The notes under the pieces were generated by a model that did no database searches, was not told where the DNA came from, and was given only the letters and a program-made list of their open reading frames with translations. The position numbers and the translations under genes are program-made. A DNA stretch of 31,428 bases from Pelargonium cotyledonis (taxonomy: Eukaryota; Streptophyta; Magnoliopsida; Geraniales; Geraniaceae), in the NCBI GenBank assembly GCA_036897625.1, contig JAYMTA010000324.1, positions 1-31,428 of the forward strand, written 5' to 3'. This document shows, one piece after another, positions 1 through 11,079 of this stretch. Positions within the stretch are counted from its first letter, which is position 1; each line of letters opens with the position of its first letter.

Positions 1-3000
1 TGGTGTGTCGGAGGTGGTACGATCTGGACGCGCAGACGCGGAAGCACGTGACGATTGCGCTCTGCTACACGACGAGTCCCGATCGGCTGCGGCGGAGGTT
101 CCCCTACCTGGAGTCGCTCAAGCTGAAGGGGAAGCCGAGGGCGGCGATGTTTAATTTGATTCCGGAGGATTGGGGAGGGTTCGTCACTCCCTGGGTCAAA
201 GAGATAGCCGAGAGTTTCAACTGCTTGAAAGCGCTTCACTTCCGGCGGATGATCGTTCGGGACTCGGATCTGGAGCTCCTTGCTAGGGCTCGAGGGCGCG
301 TGCTTGAATCCATTAAACTCGACAAGTGCTCCGACTTTTCTACTGATGGTCTTTTACATGTTGGTCGACACTGCAGGTATATTTTTTTTCCAACACTGGT
401 AATTGAATTTGTACTGAATTATAAATCTTCATTTGTATATACTTTTGATGGAGCTGATTGTGTCACATCCCCAAAATTGTGTTTTTTGTGGATATAGATT
501 TCTGATAAGACCCACAACTAAATCTTTCATGACGTTTCATAATTGTTACTTGCTATGTGTAAAATATGGATACGGGAGTGGTTTTTTTGTTAGCTTTTTC
601 TTTCTTCCTTATTCCGTCATTGGGTATTGATGTCTGGGCCTCTGATTGTTTTATTGAGACTGAAGGTTTTTTCTATCTTTCTGCTTTTTTTTCTTCTTTC
701 CCAGCGTTCATGTTTGGGAAGCTTGAAAATGCTTTTTTACCACCCTATGTTTTCCAATGGTGTTTTTTTTTTTCTTTTTCCAAGACCTCAATTATTATTA
801 ATCTTTGGGGATTGATGTATTTAAGAATTGGCATCAATAGCATGGTCCTACAGCTAGATGCCATTTATATTTTCCACATTGAAAGCTGTTTTTAGTCTGC
901 ACATTTACTTGAGGCTCATTTCAGAATAATATTGTTAAAGGTTTGGAGGGCCTCCCAGTCCTGATTGTGGTTCTGTTGGATGACCTCAGAGTTTGCCGGG
1001 TTATACTATGTTTATGGCTGTTTCTCTTCTGCAGTTAGTTTACTACATCTTAAGCTAGAGGATTATCTAGCCCTAATATTGGACCCTTCTGATTTCTAGT
1101 AGTTTCCTCTTCTAAATTGGGCCCTTAGACAAGCCATTCAATTTCATTCAAGTAAACAAGTTTTAAGCTAGATAGAAATTTATTCGCATATCACATAAAT
1201 ATTAGGAAACTGTTCTTTGTGGGATTACCTTTAACAAATGATTTATGAGCATGTTAAAATGATAATTTAGGTGGTAAATCTTGTGACTGTAATGCCAATT
1301 TGCATGGGTTGTTAGGTTCTTTATCTCGTTGTCTTAAGCAATCTAATATTGAGTTGATTTATATTCCTTCTCCTGGTACTGGAAAGTTTCATTCCATTGA
1401 TCTTGAAGTTAGGCATTATCTATAATCCTATATTGCTTTACTTGAGAAGTACTGTAATTGTTTAACTGGATTAGTCCTGTTCACCCTTGTTAGAACATCC
1501 TACATTGAAAGAATGTGATGCTTGAGACAACTTGATATACTAGTTGGGCCCTTCATCTAATAGCTTAGGCTTTTGAGATGGATTCCGAACATAACAACTC
1601 TCATTTCTTATATTCTGTTATTCGTTATGCTTTGTCAGGAATTTGAGAACCTTGTTTTTGGAAGAGAGCTCAATCATTGAGAAAGATGGTGACTGGCTTC
1701 ATGAACTTGCTTTGAATAACACTGTTCTTGAAGCTTTGAATTTCTACATGACAGATCTTGCTCTAGTTAAGTTTGAAGACCTCCAGCTAATAGCCAAAAA
1801 TTGTCGCAATTTGGTCTCTGTGAAAATTAGTGATTGCGAAATCTTGAACCTTTTTGACTTCTTTCGTGCTGCAACTGTATTAGAAGAATTTTGTGGGGGT
1901 TCCTTCAATGAACAACCTGACAGATACACTGCCGTGCCATTTCCCCCTAAATTGTGCCGTTTGGGCCTAACTTATATGGGAAAGAATGAAATGCCAATAG
2001 TATTCCCTTTTGCATCGGTGCTAAAAAAACTGGACCTCCTTTATGCGTTGCTTGACACAGAGGACCATTGTTTGTTAATTCAAAGGTGCCCCAACTTGGA
2101 AGTTCTGGAGGTAGAGTATTGAATCTTGCTGTTTCCTTTGTCATCATTTTCTATTAGGTTTCTTGTCTGCACTTGTGATACATACCATTTTATCCCACAG
2201 GGTTGTGGAGACCTTTTTCCTTATTAGTCCCTCTTCAAATTTCTAAAACTCTTTCATATGCGCCCTAATCATGTAACATGTTGTCTATGGACTGATTATC
2301 TTCTTCTTCTTGAGGAAGTTTAGGATACAGCAGGAAATTAGGTCATACACAACTCATTGAATGAGTTTTCCCTTTAACTCTGATCTTATAGTTATGACTT
2401 GTGAATCTCTATTATGTTATTTTACGTAGGTATTTAGATCTGGAAATATCATATTAATTAGTAGCAAAATGTTGAGGAAGTTCAGGATACAGCGGGAAAT
2501 TAGGTTATATACACAACTCATTGAATTGGCATACACAGTTAGAACCTAGAAGATATGTAGATGTAGAATTCCTCTTTGAACAAGATACATAACTAATATT
2601 TATTTAATTTTCTTGGCAGACTAGGAATGTTATTGGAGATAGAGGGTTGGAAGTTCTTGCTCGGAGTTGCAAGAGATTAAAGAGACTTAGAATTGAGCGA
2701 GGTGCTGATGAGGTTGAAATGGAGGATGAAGAGGGTGTAGTCTCACAGAGAGGATTGATGGCCTTGGCTCAGGGCTGCCCGGAGCTGGAATACTTGGCTG
2801 TCTATGTCTCTGACATAACAAATGCATCTCTGGAATATATTGGCACATACTCAAAAAACCTGTGCGATTTTCGCCTAGTTTTGCTCGATCGAGAAGATAA
2901 GATAACAGATTTGCCTCTTGACACTGGAGTTCGAGCTCTATTGAGAGGCTGTGAGAAGCTTAGAAGGTTTGCTTTGTATCTCCGACCTGGAGGCTTGACT

Positions 3001-3423
3001 GATGTGGGTCTTGGCTATATTGGGCAGTACAGCCCAAATGTAAGATGGATGCTTCTGGGCTATGTGGGAGGGTCTGATGCTGGGCTGTTGGAGTTCTCTA
3101 GAGGCTGCCCTAACCTCCAAAAGCTAGAAATGAGGGGCTGTTGCTTTAGTGAGCGTGCACTGGCTGAGTCTGTTATGCACATGACTTCTCTGAGATACTT
3201 ATGGGTGCAAGGTTACAGAGCATCTGCAACAGGTCGTGATCTTTTAGCAATGGCTCGCCCATTTTGGAACATCGAGCTGATTCCTTCTAGAAGAGTTGTT
3301 GTTACTGACCGGCATGGAGAGGGCTTAATGGCTGAGCATCCAGCCCATATACTTGCGTATTACTCTCTTGCTGGACCAAGAACTGATTTTCCAGATACTG
3401 TTATCCCGTTGGATCCTGCATAG
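1..3423 (+). CDS. COI1: Coronatine-insensitive protein 1 (jasmonate receptor F-box/LRR protein), 5'-partial
   Basis: Exons 1-376, 1639-2110 and 2620-3423 join in phase (2, then 0) to give about 549 codons ending at TAG 3421-3423. All introns are GT-AG. The first visible residues, VCRRWYDLDAQTRKHVTIAL, follow directly on the F-box of COI1, so roughly 50 N-terminal residues with most of the F-box lie upstream of the window. The rest is the leucine-rich-repeat solenoid, including the blocks KLKGKPRAAMFNLIPEDWGG, FSTDGLLHVGRHCR, LNNTVLEALNFYMTDL and the C-terminal EHPAHILAYYSLAGPRTDFP. In the known family COI1 is the substrate receptor of an SCF ubiquitin ligase; with JAZ proteins it binds jasmonoyl-isoleucine and drives JAZ degradation in the nucleus. 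The visible part looks intact. Three coding exons match the usual COI1 layout. Intron 2 holds a 52-bp direct repeat. Confidence 0.96.
2311..2526. repeat. Direct repeat in COI1 intron 2
   Basis: A block of about 52 bp at 2311-2362 (begins TGAGGAAGTTTAGGATACAG) recurs at 2473-2526 with a few substitutions and a small insertion. The copies start 162 bp apart and lie entirely within the intron. No function is suggested. Confidence 0.75.
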
Positions 3424-3814
3424 TTCTATACAACACAGAGCTGTATATACAACCTTTTTCCGGGAAGTGGTCCTTTTCTTATTTCTCACACGGTTAGAAG
3501 TACTGTTCATAGGTTGTATCCTCCCCCTTTTGTTGGTGCTCCTTTATGTTTTTGTTTTTCCAGCGAGTGGGTTTCTATTTGAAGTTCATTTCCATCCTAT
3601 TACTAGACTGTAATAAGTTTGTGTTTTCTTATGTAATCTGAAAGCACTTGCACTCTTGGTGCACTACTGTCTCAAGCCCCTATCCGGGTTAATTGGTTAA
3701 ATTTCAACCCTTTGTTGACTTGTACTATATATGTTGTTTAGCTAATCTTAGAAAATTATTAGGCAGTATGTGGGAATATATGATAGCTACCTAAATTGCC
3801 TATCTTTTCTGATT

Positions 3815-4082
3815 TGTAATGACTTAGCAACACAGAAAAGTAAAATGAAAATTTATTCATTATCATAACTTGATCTTTGTTTTGTGATTGATACACTCGG
3901 TAATTCTGATTGTAATGACTTAGCAACACAGAAAAGTAAAATGAAAATTTATTCATTATCATAACTTGATCTTTGTTTTGTGATTGATACACTCAGTAAT
4001 CTTCTGAAGTAAAATGAAAATTTATTCATTATCATAACTTGATCTTTGTTTTGTGATTGATACACTCAGTAATCTTCTGATA
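3815..4082. repeat. 96-bp tandem repeat, about 2.8 copies, downstream of COI1
   Basis: The unit beginning TGTAATGACTTAGCAACACA at 3815 repeats at 3911 (period 96). A third copy, from 4010, lacks the first 20 or so bases and ends near 4082. The copies are nearly identical, so the expansion is recent. It lies between the COI1 3' end and the beta-glucosidase pseudogene. Confidence 0.9.
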
Positions 4083-4270
4083 TATTTATGTCTGTATGAA
4101 TAGAGTAGTGCTGAACAATTTCACTTGCTGTTTTTGCAACTGAATGGAAGGGTTCAGCATTCCAATATCAATATGTGTTTTGAGGCTTGAGACACTGAAG
4201 TGTCTTGCGAAATGCATATGTGATGATGAATGTTCTTTATTTCTGATTGGTTCCTTAACACTTCTTGTTT

Positions 4271-4400
4271 GATGCAAAAGCACGTGCTTTGACCTTGGAA
4301 ATTCTTGTCATAGATTAGAATAATGATGTCGACAGATGCAAAAGCACGTGCTTTGACCTTGGAAATTCTTGTCATAGATTAGAATAATGATGTCGACAGA
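4271..4400. repeat. 64-bp tandem duplication carrying a palindromic G-box
   Basis: A 64-bp unit at 4271-4334 is repeated essentially exactly at 4335-4398. Each copy contains the 14-bp perfect palindrome AAAGCACGTGCTTT (4277-4290 and 4341-4354), whose core is the G-box CACGTG. The second copy ends about 140 bp upstream of the ATG of the beta-glucosidase pseudogene, so it may be a relic of that promoter. Confidence 0.85.
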
Positions 4401-4539
4401 CATTTGTCAAGTCCGAGAATAATTAAAGCTGTGGTCAAGAGCAGCAAAAATGACGGGAAGCACAAGCTGCCCCACCTCAGAACTTTATAGTTCCTTAAAC
4501 TGAACAGAGATCACTATCAGCACCGGTGAAGTAGCAGAA

Positions 4540-7196
4540 ATGAGCAAAGTAGATGATGCTTATTGTCTTTACAGAGACCCTGATCAATCGGTGGAGGTCA
4601 GAGTGAGAGATCTCTTATCAAGAATGACACTGAAGGAGAAAGTTTCTCAGATGGTGACTATTGAGAATCCTGTAGCTCATCCCTCTACTATAAGGAGCCT
4701 CTCTATAGGTATCTTTCTCTGCGGCTCTTATTCATAAGAAGTTGTATTGTGTAGTTTCTACAATCATGATATATGTTGATGACTTTTATGTTTCTTGATC
4801 TTTTTAACAGGTGGTATTTACATAGCCGCTGAGAATAGGTACCCTGACAAGATCCCTTCTGCGGAAGATTGGGCCAAAATGGTGAATACTGCACAGAAAG
4901 CAGCAATGGAATCGTGTCTGGGTATCCCATTTTTTATGCATGTGATGCAGTTCATGGTCAGTGCAATGTATATGGTGTCACCATTTTCCCTCATAATGTT
5001 GGTCTTGGAGCAACTAGGTCAGTTCTTACTAGTATTGCACATAAAGGCTCATGGTAGATCTGAGAGTGATCCATTTGAGTTTACTTTGGATGTTTCCTAG
5101 GGACTAGTTTAATGGGTGAACATTTTGACTGTTCTGTAGAGGCCCAGAGTTGGTTCAAAGAATTGGAGCGGCAACTGCATTAGGGCTGAGACCAACAGGC
5201 ATAAATTATACATTGGCGCCTGTTGTAGCAGTAAGATATTTGTAGCTTAATCTTCTTTTAATCTATCTGCATATACTTGCAGACTTGTAAATTGTAGTCG
5301 TACAACTTGCTAAGGGATTAGCCATCTTATGCAATTGCTTGAACGTATTGACAGGTCATTAGAGATCCAAGATGGGGAAGATGTAATGAGAGCTTTAGGG
5401 AGGACACTGAAGTTGTAAGAAGCTTGTCATCAGTTGTTTCTGGCTTGCAAGGGGTGCCTCGTGAAAATCACCCCTCTGGCTACCCTTTTGTGGCCGGAAG
5501 GTCAGGCAGAAACTTGCTCTCTCCTTGATTAACTCCACATTTTTTGCTGCTGCTACAGACAAGAAGAGACATCATCAGAAGACCATCTTGGTCTGTTTAG
5601 ATTTATATCTTTAATGTGAATTGTGCCTTTTCTTTTCGTTACAGGAGAAATGTAATTGCTTGTGCCAAGCATTTTGTGGGAGATGGGGGTACTGAGCTAG
5701 GTCTAATGGAAGGTGATACCAAATTATCCTACGCTGACTTGGAGAGAGGATCCACATGAAACCTTAGCTGGATTGTTTGGCACAAGGTGTTTCCACTATT
5801 ATGGCATCCTATACCAGCTGGAACGGACTTCGAATGCATGCTCATCACTTTCTCCTCACAAATATATTGAAAGAGAAGCTAGGCTTCAAGGTGATATCAT
5901 CCTTCCTGTTGGACCTTTCACTAGGCTCATAGGAAATGCCAAATGGGTTATGATCTATTTTTGATATGATCTTTTGGTGTAGGGTTTTGTGATAGCAGAT
6001 TGGGAGGGAATCGACACAATATGCGAACCTTATAGAGCAGACTACTGGTATTGTGTTGCTGCTTCTATAAATGCAGGTATGGATATGGTACTTGAGCCTT
6101 TCAGATATGAAGAGTACCTTGATACTTTGTTATCTCAAGTGGAATCAGGATATGTTTCCGTAGCTAGGATTGATGATGCTGTGGGACGAATTCTGAGAGT
6201 CAAATTCATCGCGGGGCTGTTTGAGCACCCGTTTGCTGATAGATCCTTGCTGAATACAGTAGGTTGCGAGGTAATAACATTATGGAACTACACATGTTCT
6301 TGATCAGCACTTTCAGTATTATACATTGGATCTACAACTTTCACGCTAGCTAGATTTGGATTGTTATGCCATTGTGTGAGCTCTTGAACTCTCTAATATT
6401 ATCTGCAGGAACACAGGGAGATTGCGTGTGAAGCAGTTCGAAAATCCTTAGTTCTGCTTAAGAATGGGAAGGATCCGAAGAAACCATTACTACCCCTGGA
6501 TAAAAACGCAAGAAAGATACTTGTAGCTGGAAGGCACGCAGATGATTTTGGGTACCAATGTGGAGGATGGACAATAACCAAGTATGGAACAAGTTGAAAA
6601 ACGACAATTGGTATGTGAAATATCTAACATACATTTGTTGTTCCTCTGAGCACCTTCCATTTATCTTCTGAATCGTGCAAATTACATTCAAATTTTTGCA
6701 GGCACAACCATATTGGATGCTGTTAGAGAACATGTAGGAGACAAAACAGAATTGGTCTATGACCCAAGCCCATAGACGGGTTCCTTAGAAAACCAAGGTT
6801 TCTCATATGCCATTGCTGTTGTGGGTGAAGCTGCATATGCTGAAAGCAGAGGCTACAACACACAACTTGAAATCCCATTTGATGGCATTGAGATCATAAA
6901 CTTGGTAGCTGATAAAATACCAACTTCAGTGATACTGATATCAGGGAGGCCTCTGGTGTTGGAACCAAGTCTGTTGGAGAAGATGGATGGTCTTGTTGCT
7001 GCTTGGTTGCCTGGTAGTGAAGGGAATGGAGTTGCAGATGTCATTTGGAGACCATGAATTTCAAGCAGTGCTCCCAGTGAGCTGGTTCAAAACTGTGGAC
7101 CAATTGCCCATGAATCATCGTCACCAATCTTATGATCCTTTATTCCCTTTAGGCTATGGACTTCGAATGAGCAAAGACCTGGACAGCAACTCATGA
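4540..7196 (+). pseudogene. Glycoside hydrolase family 3 beta-glucosidase-like pseudogene
   Basis: Homology to plant GH3 beta-glucosidase/exoglucanase (ExoI-like) runs from ATG 4540 (MSKVDDAYCLYRDP) to TGA 7194-7196 (SKDLDSNS). Inferred exons are 4540-4708, 4811-5017, 5140-5230, 5355-5500, 5645-5890, 5983-6270, 6409-6610 and 6702-7196, all GT-AG. Recognisable motifs are [36 protein letters not shown], the nucleophile region GFVIADWEGID, ILLKNGK-like [16 protein letters not shown] and VVGEAAYAE (acid/base region). The gene is broken. There is a frameshift in the T-run at 4930-4935 (one T short), a frameshift at 5741-5750 (extra AG in a GA run), TAG at 5765-5767, TGA at 6595-6597, TAG at 6773-6775, and a frameshift near 7043-7046. 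Retained introns show it is not a processed copy. No long contiguous GH3 protein can be made. Confidence 0.92.
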
Positions 7197-8454
7197 ATCA
7201 GGTGCGTTTCTTCATTTTTCTCATGGAACAAATCAACAATTTAGTGTTACAGATGTCCACACTAAAAGTTCTTTTGGATAAAAATTTGTGTTTCATTCTC
7301 AAACTATCCGGAAATTTTCAATACTACACATAAAATAACTTTCGTCACTAAGAGTTGACATGTGTACTCGAAAGGACCGTCATATCAAAAAACACTCTCG
7401 AACCAATATTCCCTGGGTCAGGAGCTGGAGATCTCGATCCTCGGATGCCACAATCTTGAAAGCTAAGCCTTGGAGTCTCAACCCGATTGGCCAATCATGA
7501 AACCAAGACTAGTTGATGACAACAAGGGAGCTCGTCAAGGCCCGCACTGCGGTGACCTACCTCGTTCCAAAGAGGTTGGGCCTAAGCTCCGCCGCACCTG
7601 GAGGAGGGGTCAGGGAAGCGCGCCCAACACTTGGGAGAGCTGACAAAACCACGTTGCTTTCACACAAGTCATTAGGATGTCACGTCAAGATGAGTATGAG
7701 CTCAAGTTGCATTTCGAAACCCAACTAAGCATATGGGAAAGGACCGCGTTGGAGGCAACCCATAAGTTTTTCACATCCCCAAATCACGTACAAACTACGT
7801 TGTTGGTTTTGGTTGTAATTTGTCCGTATAATGCCACATCTCTTTAAGAGAGAGAAGACTCCACGTTCTTACACTCTCGAGTAGTGTATACTGTATAGAA
7901 CTCTTGTCGTAGAAAATTTTGTCTCTACCTAACATTTCTTGTGTTTCGAGAGCCAAGAGTTCCTACTGCCCGAATTAAGAACTTTTAAAAACTAAAAATC
8001 AAATCATATAACCTCAACATGCACCTTATCTTTACTGTGTGAAAAGAAGTCCATTGTAACAATTTAGAGTTTTGGTGAAAGAAGGAGCATCACCAATCAT
8101 TTAAGAAAAGCGATGTAAAAGTATTTATGTATCCAAGTGTACGACATGGGTACCTTTGATTTCTCCAAATACCACTTATAATTTAAAGTGGCGATGATCA
8201 TATCATGTCCTATTCATGCATGTATAATACAAACATTTTTATTGGTATATTGCATTCATTAGCTTTTAACACGTGAAGTCTTTACAATATAATATTTACA
8301 AGTTGGGTACCTGTAATTATTAGCAAATGTGAACCAAATCTACTACATAGTATTTTATATCAAATTCAGTAACCAAAAAGCTTTATGGGAAGATCATCCA
8401 TCTATCTTGTCAGGATTTTCTCTTAGATCTCATGTTCGAGACTTTTTATTGACG
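7197..8454. other. Intergenic, repeat-like block without a recognisable gene
   Basis: From about 7380 to 7975 the DNA is less AT-rich than its surroundings. It contains a short open frame (7513-7728) with no recognisable domain, and phrases such as a CT/GA-rich stretch near 7850 and a run ending near 7980, as often seen in degenerate LTR or other retroelement remnants. I could not find paired ends or a target duplication, so no element is named. The remainder is AT-rich with no supported feature. Confidence 0.4.
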
Positions 8455-8455
8455 T

Positions 8456-8690
8456 TTTTTCTTTTTTTTTTTATAAGAAACGGCCTAAAAGTGTATATAT
8501 ACAAGTAACCAATAGTGTTCAAGAAAGAGATGACCATTTCTCTTAACCCTACCCTAGAGTTTTTGGCACCTTACCGCACCAAAGTTGTCTTTTACACCAC
8601 TACCACCGAGAATGTGTAGAGTGAGAATTGATTCTTAGACCTCCTCCCACTCACACAGTTGAATTAACCAACTGCGCCACACTTAGTGGT
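8456..8690 (-). mobile_element. tRNA-derived SINE, minus strand
   Basis: On the minus strand the element begins near 8690. It has a perfect RNA polymerase III A box, TGGCGCAGTTGG (plus positions 8668-8679), and then a degenerate B-box-like GAATCAATTCT about 35 bases further on (around 8623-8635). It ends in an A-rich tail that reads as the T-run at 8456-8472 on the plus strand. Internal Pol III promoter, length of about 235 bp and a terminal poly(A) are the layout of plant tRNA-derived SINEs. No clear target site duplication was found, so the exact ends are uncertain. Confidence 0.62.
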
Positions 8691-9300
8691 TGTATAAGGT
8701 GAGATTTATAGGGTAAAGTTTAGAATGACACGACACTCTTTTTAGAAAGTAAAAAATATTATTATTTCGAATATTATGTTTGGTTGCTTTTATATAGATA
8801 CATAGCTTCTTGAAAAGGATTTTGAGAGCAAATGAAGAGAGAAGGCCAATCCTATTGATCTCAATGGTTTGTTCAGAATTAGAATTTGAGTACACATCCA
8901 GCTAAAGAAGTGCTTGCTTTGCAACTTTGCAGAAAGACAGATCCTCTACAGACTACAAAGTTAATATAAAGTGATTAGTTTTGGCGTTTCATCAATGATT
9001 TAGACTTAAAGATGGGTCATTATTGCTTGAGATTGCTCTGGTGGCTTTAAAGCATAATGCACAGTTTTGATTAAGAAATGATATAATCAAAAGTAGCACC
9101 ATATGATGTGGGTGGGCACTAGGCTTTCCATGATTGCTAGTATTTAACAATGGGTGGTTTTTTTAGAACCCACAACAGCCCAATAGCTAGATAGCTAGCA
9201 ACTGAAAGAAACAGCGCAATTGCTGCACAGTGCACAAACTATTAATCGGTCAAATTGTTGATTTTACTTGATCCATTGAAATCACAATTTTGAGTCTGTT
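8691..9300. other. AT-rich intergenic DNA
   Basis: No supported open frame, RNA gene or paired repeat is visible here. A short AT-rich open frame on the minus strand (8683-8895) overlaps the SINE end and shows no protein-like composition. Confidence 0.5.
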
Positions 9301-9799
9301 TTATTTTTTTTCCTCCATGTTATTATGCATACATACTCCTACTTTTGTATAGAGATTGTTTCAATAACTGAAACATGAGATTGGAATGTAACAACTTTAG
9401 GAGATATGATCATCAACACACATCAATAAGTGATTGAAAGAACTTGATTCTCTCGAGCTCTGGGGTTCAAGTCATCATTGCCTGTAAAAAACACGCACAT
9501 CAAAAAGTGGCATAGTGCATTAGGGTCGTCATGTGCGCATCCTTCTACTTTTGCGTTAAGATTGTTTGTATTAAAGACAATTTTAATACTCAAAGTTTGG
9601 CCGTAATTCAAAATTAGTACTTAATTTTTTATTGTATCAGAGTTAGTATTTATACTTTTATTTTAACCTAATTGAGTACCTATAGTTAACTTTTCCGTTA
9701 ACTAGATGACGTGGCAGTTAACTGTTTTCCGACGACCAGAAAATTCAACTCTTAAATTTATCGGTGATTGGAAAATCCAAAAATTTCAAACTAACTAAG

Positions 9800-10439
9800 A
9801 TTTTTAATGCCATTCAAAATCCAACTGACAATCCAACTCTTGAATTACAAATTTGAGAACAAAATGAACAAATCAAACCATCAATCCCCAAATCAAACAC
9901 CATCGAAAAAGGATTCAATTTTTCTCTACAAATCCAAAAACCCAAGAAAAAGATTCACAGATTATGGAATCATTCACCGCCAATTTTTCGCTTGCGCCGA
10001 GATCGCACACAACCTTCGCCTCGTTGGCGACTTCGTCTACAGGACCAGCCACCGCTACCACGACTACAACCTCTACTCCTTTGACCGGCTCTTCCACGAC
10101 TTCGCCGACTCCGGCCGCGACCCCCACGCCTGGATCCTCATCCCTAAAGACATGGAGGCCAGAGTTAAGAAGATATGGCCTTTCCCACGCATGGGTCCTC
10201 ACCGTCTTCCACGCCGTCGACCACGATCAGAGGAGACCAAAGTCCACGCTGTCGCCTTCATCGCCGCTTGGACGGAACAATGTCAGATCTGGACTTCGCG
10301 TCGACTTCATCGTTGCTCAGATCAGACAATCGACCATCGTTGTCCTTGTTGCAGACGAGGACGCCGAGGTCGCCGTCGAAGTTACCAGAGCCGTCCATCG
10401 CCGTGAGTGAGTGTGAGAGAGAGATTTGTTTTTTATTTT
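9800..10439 (+). other. Gene-like cargo segment inside the outer MULE
   Basis: Between the left inverted repeat and the nested insertion lies about 640 bp, of which 9960-10410 is clearly GC-richer than all surrounding DNA. It supports overlapping open frames on the plus strand: 9807-10406, which reads through FFACAEIAHNLRLVGDFVYR and ends Arg-rich, and 9964-10410, which is Thr/Ser-rich and low-complexity. A minus-strand frame at 9915-10202 is Val-rich. I do not recognise any of these as a known domain. The composition suggests a fragment captured from a host gene exon, but the true frame, strand and source are unknown, so no CDS is called. Confidence 0.5.
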
Positions 10440-11079
10440 GGGTTATATATTTTCAGATCCTTTGACTGATTTTGTGTTACCTATGCCCTCAAAACTCAGT
10501 TGTTTCGAGCTTTGATCTGCAAATTTTTTATTTTTACATCCAATTTATCTATTATTTTCGGTAATCATAGGCCACGTCACCGATTTTACTATGTCACCAT
10601 GCCATGTCACCTTTTGGCCACGTCGTCATCATCTTCATCTTCTTGCCAATCGTGTTCATCTCTTCATGTCAATCACGTTCTTGATTTTGATTTATTAAAT
10701 TAGAGATTGAGTTTGATTTTAGAAAGATAGTTGGAGATTTGATTTAAAAATAAAAAGAAATCTGGAAAATTCATGTTCCGGTCGCCGAAATCTTCATAGA
10801 TTTGAAGATTTCGGTGCCGAAAAATTCAAGGCTTTGAAGATTCCGGCGTCGACAAGAAGATGAAGATGATGTTGACGTGGCGTGGTGATGTGGCAAAAAA
10901 AGTAACGTGGCGTGGTGACGTGAAAAAATCGGTGACGTGACATTCAGTTACCGGCAATAGTAGGTAAATTGGGTGTAAAAAAAAAAATTGCAGTCCAGGG
11001 TTCGAAACGGCTAAATTTTGAGGGCAGAGAGTAACATAGAAAAAAAACATAATACATGGGATTTGAAAGTATATAACCC
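10440..11079. mobile_element. Second Mutator-like element nested in the first
   Basis: The ends are perfect inverted GGGTTATATA (10440-10449) and TATATAACCC (11070-11079). The inverted similarity continues inward for about 210 bp: the left arm has TGCCCTCAAAAC, GTTTCGA, CCAATTTA, CACGTCACCGATTTT and CATCATCTTCATCTTCTTG, and all recur as reverse complements in the right arm. A 9-bp duplication, TTTTATTTT, flanks it exactly (10431-10439 and 11080-11088). The 640-bp element has only about 200 bp between its arms and no coding capacity. It is a MITE-sized MULE that inserted after the outer element. Confidence 0.85.

Noticed and set aside
433..895. Plus-strand open frames in COI1 intron 1
   Set aside because: T-rich, Phe/Ser-rich translations with no protein-like features; intronic.
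3815..4400. CRISPR-like array from regular repeats
   Set aside because: The repeats are direct tandem copies with no unique spacers, and the genome is a plant's.
4540..7196. Reading the GH3 locus as an intact gene with unusual splicing
   Set aside because: In-frame stops fall inside conserved exon blocks (after HMKP, TKYGTS and DPSP), so no splicing choice keeps the catalytic core continuous.
7513..7728. 71-codon open frame as a gene
   Set aside because: No recognisable domain, no splice or promoter context, and it lies in the repeat-like block.
7380..7980. Solo LTR or TRIM element
   Set aside because: No TG...CA ends, primer-binding site or 5-bp target duplication could be paired; left as an unnamed repeat-like block.
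8620..8690. tRNA gene on the minus strand (A and B boxes)
   Set aside because: No acceptor stem or cloverleaf can be folded, the B box is degenerate and an A-rich tail follows; a SINE explains it better.
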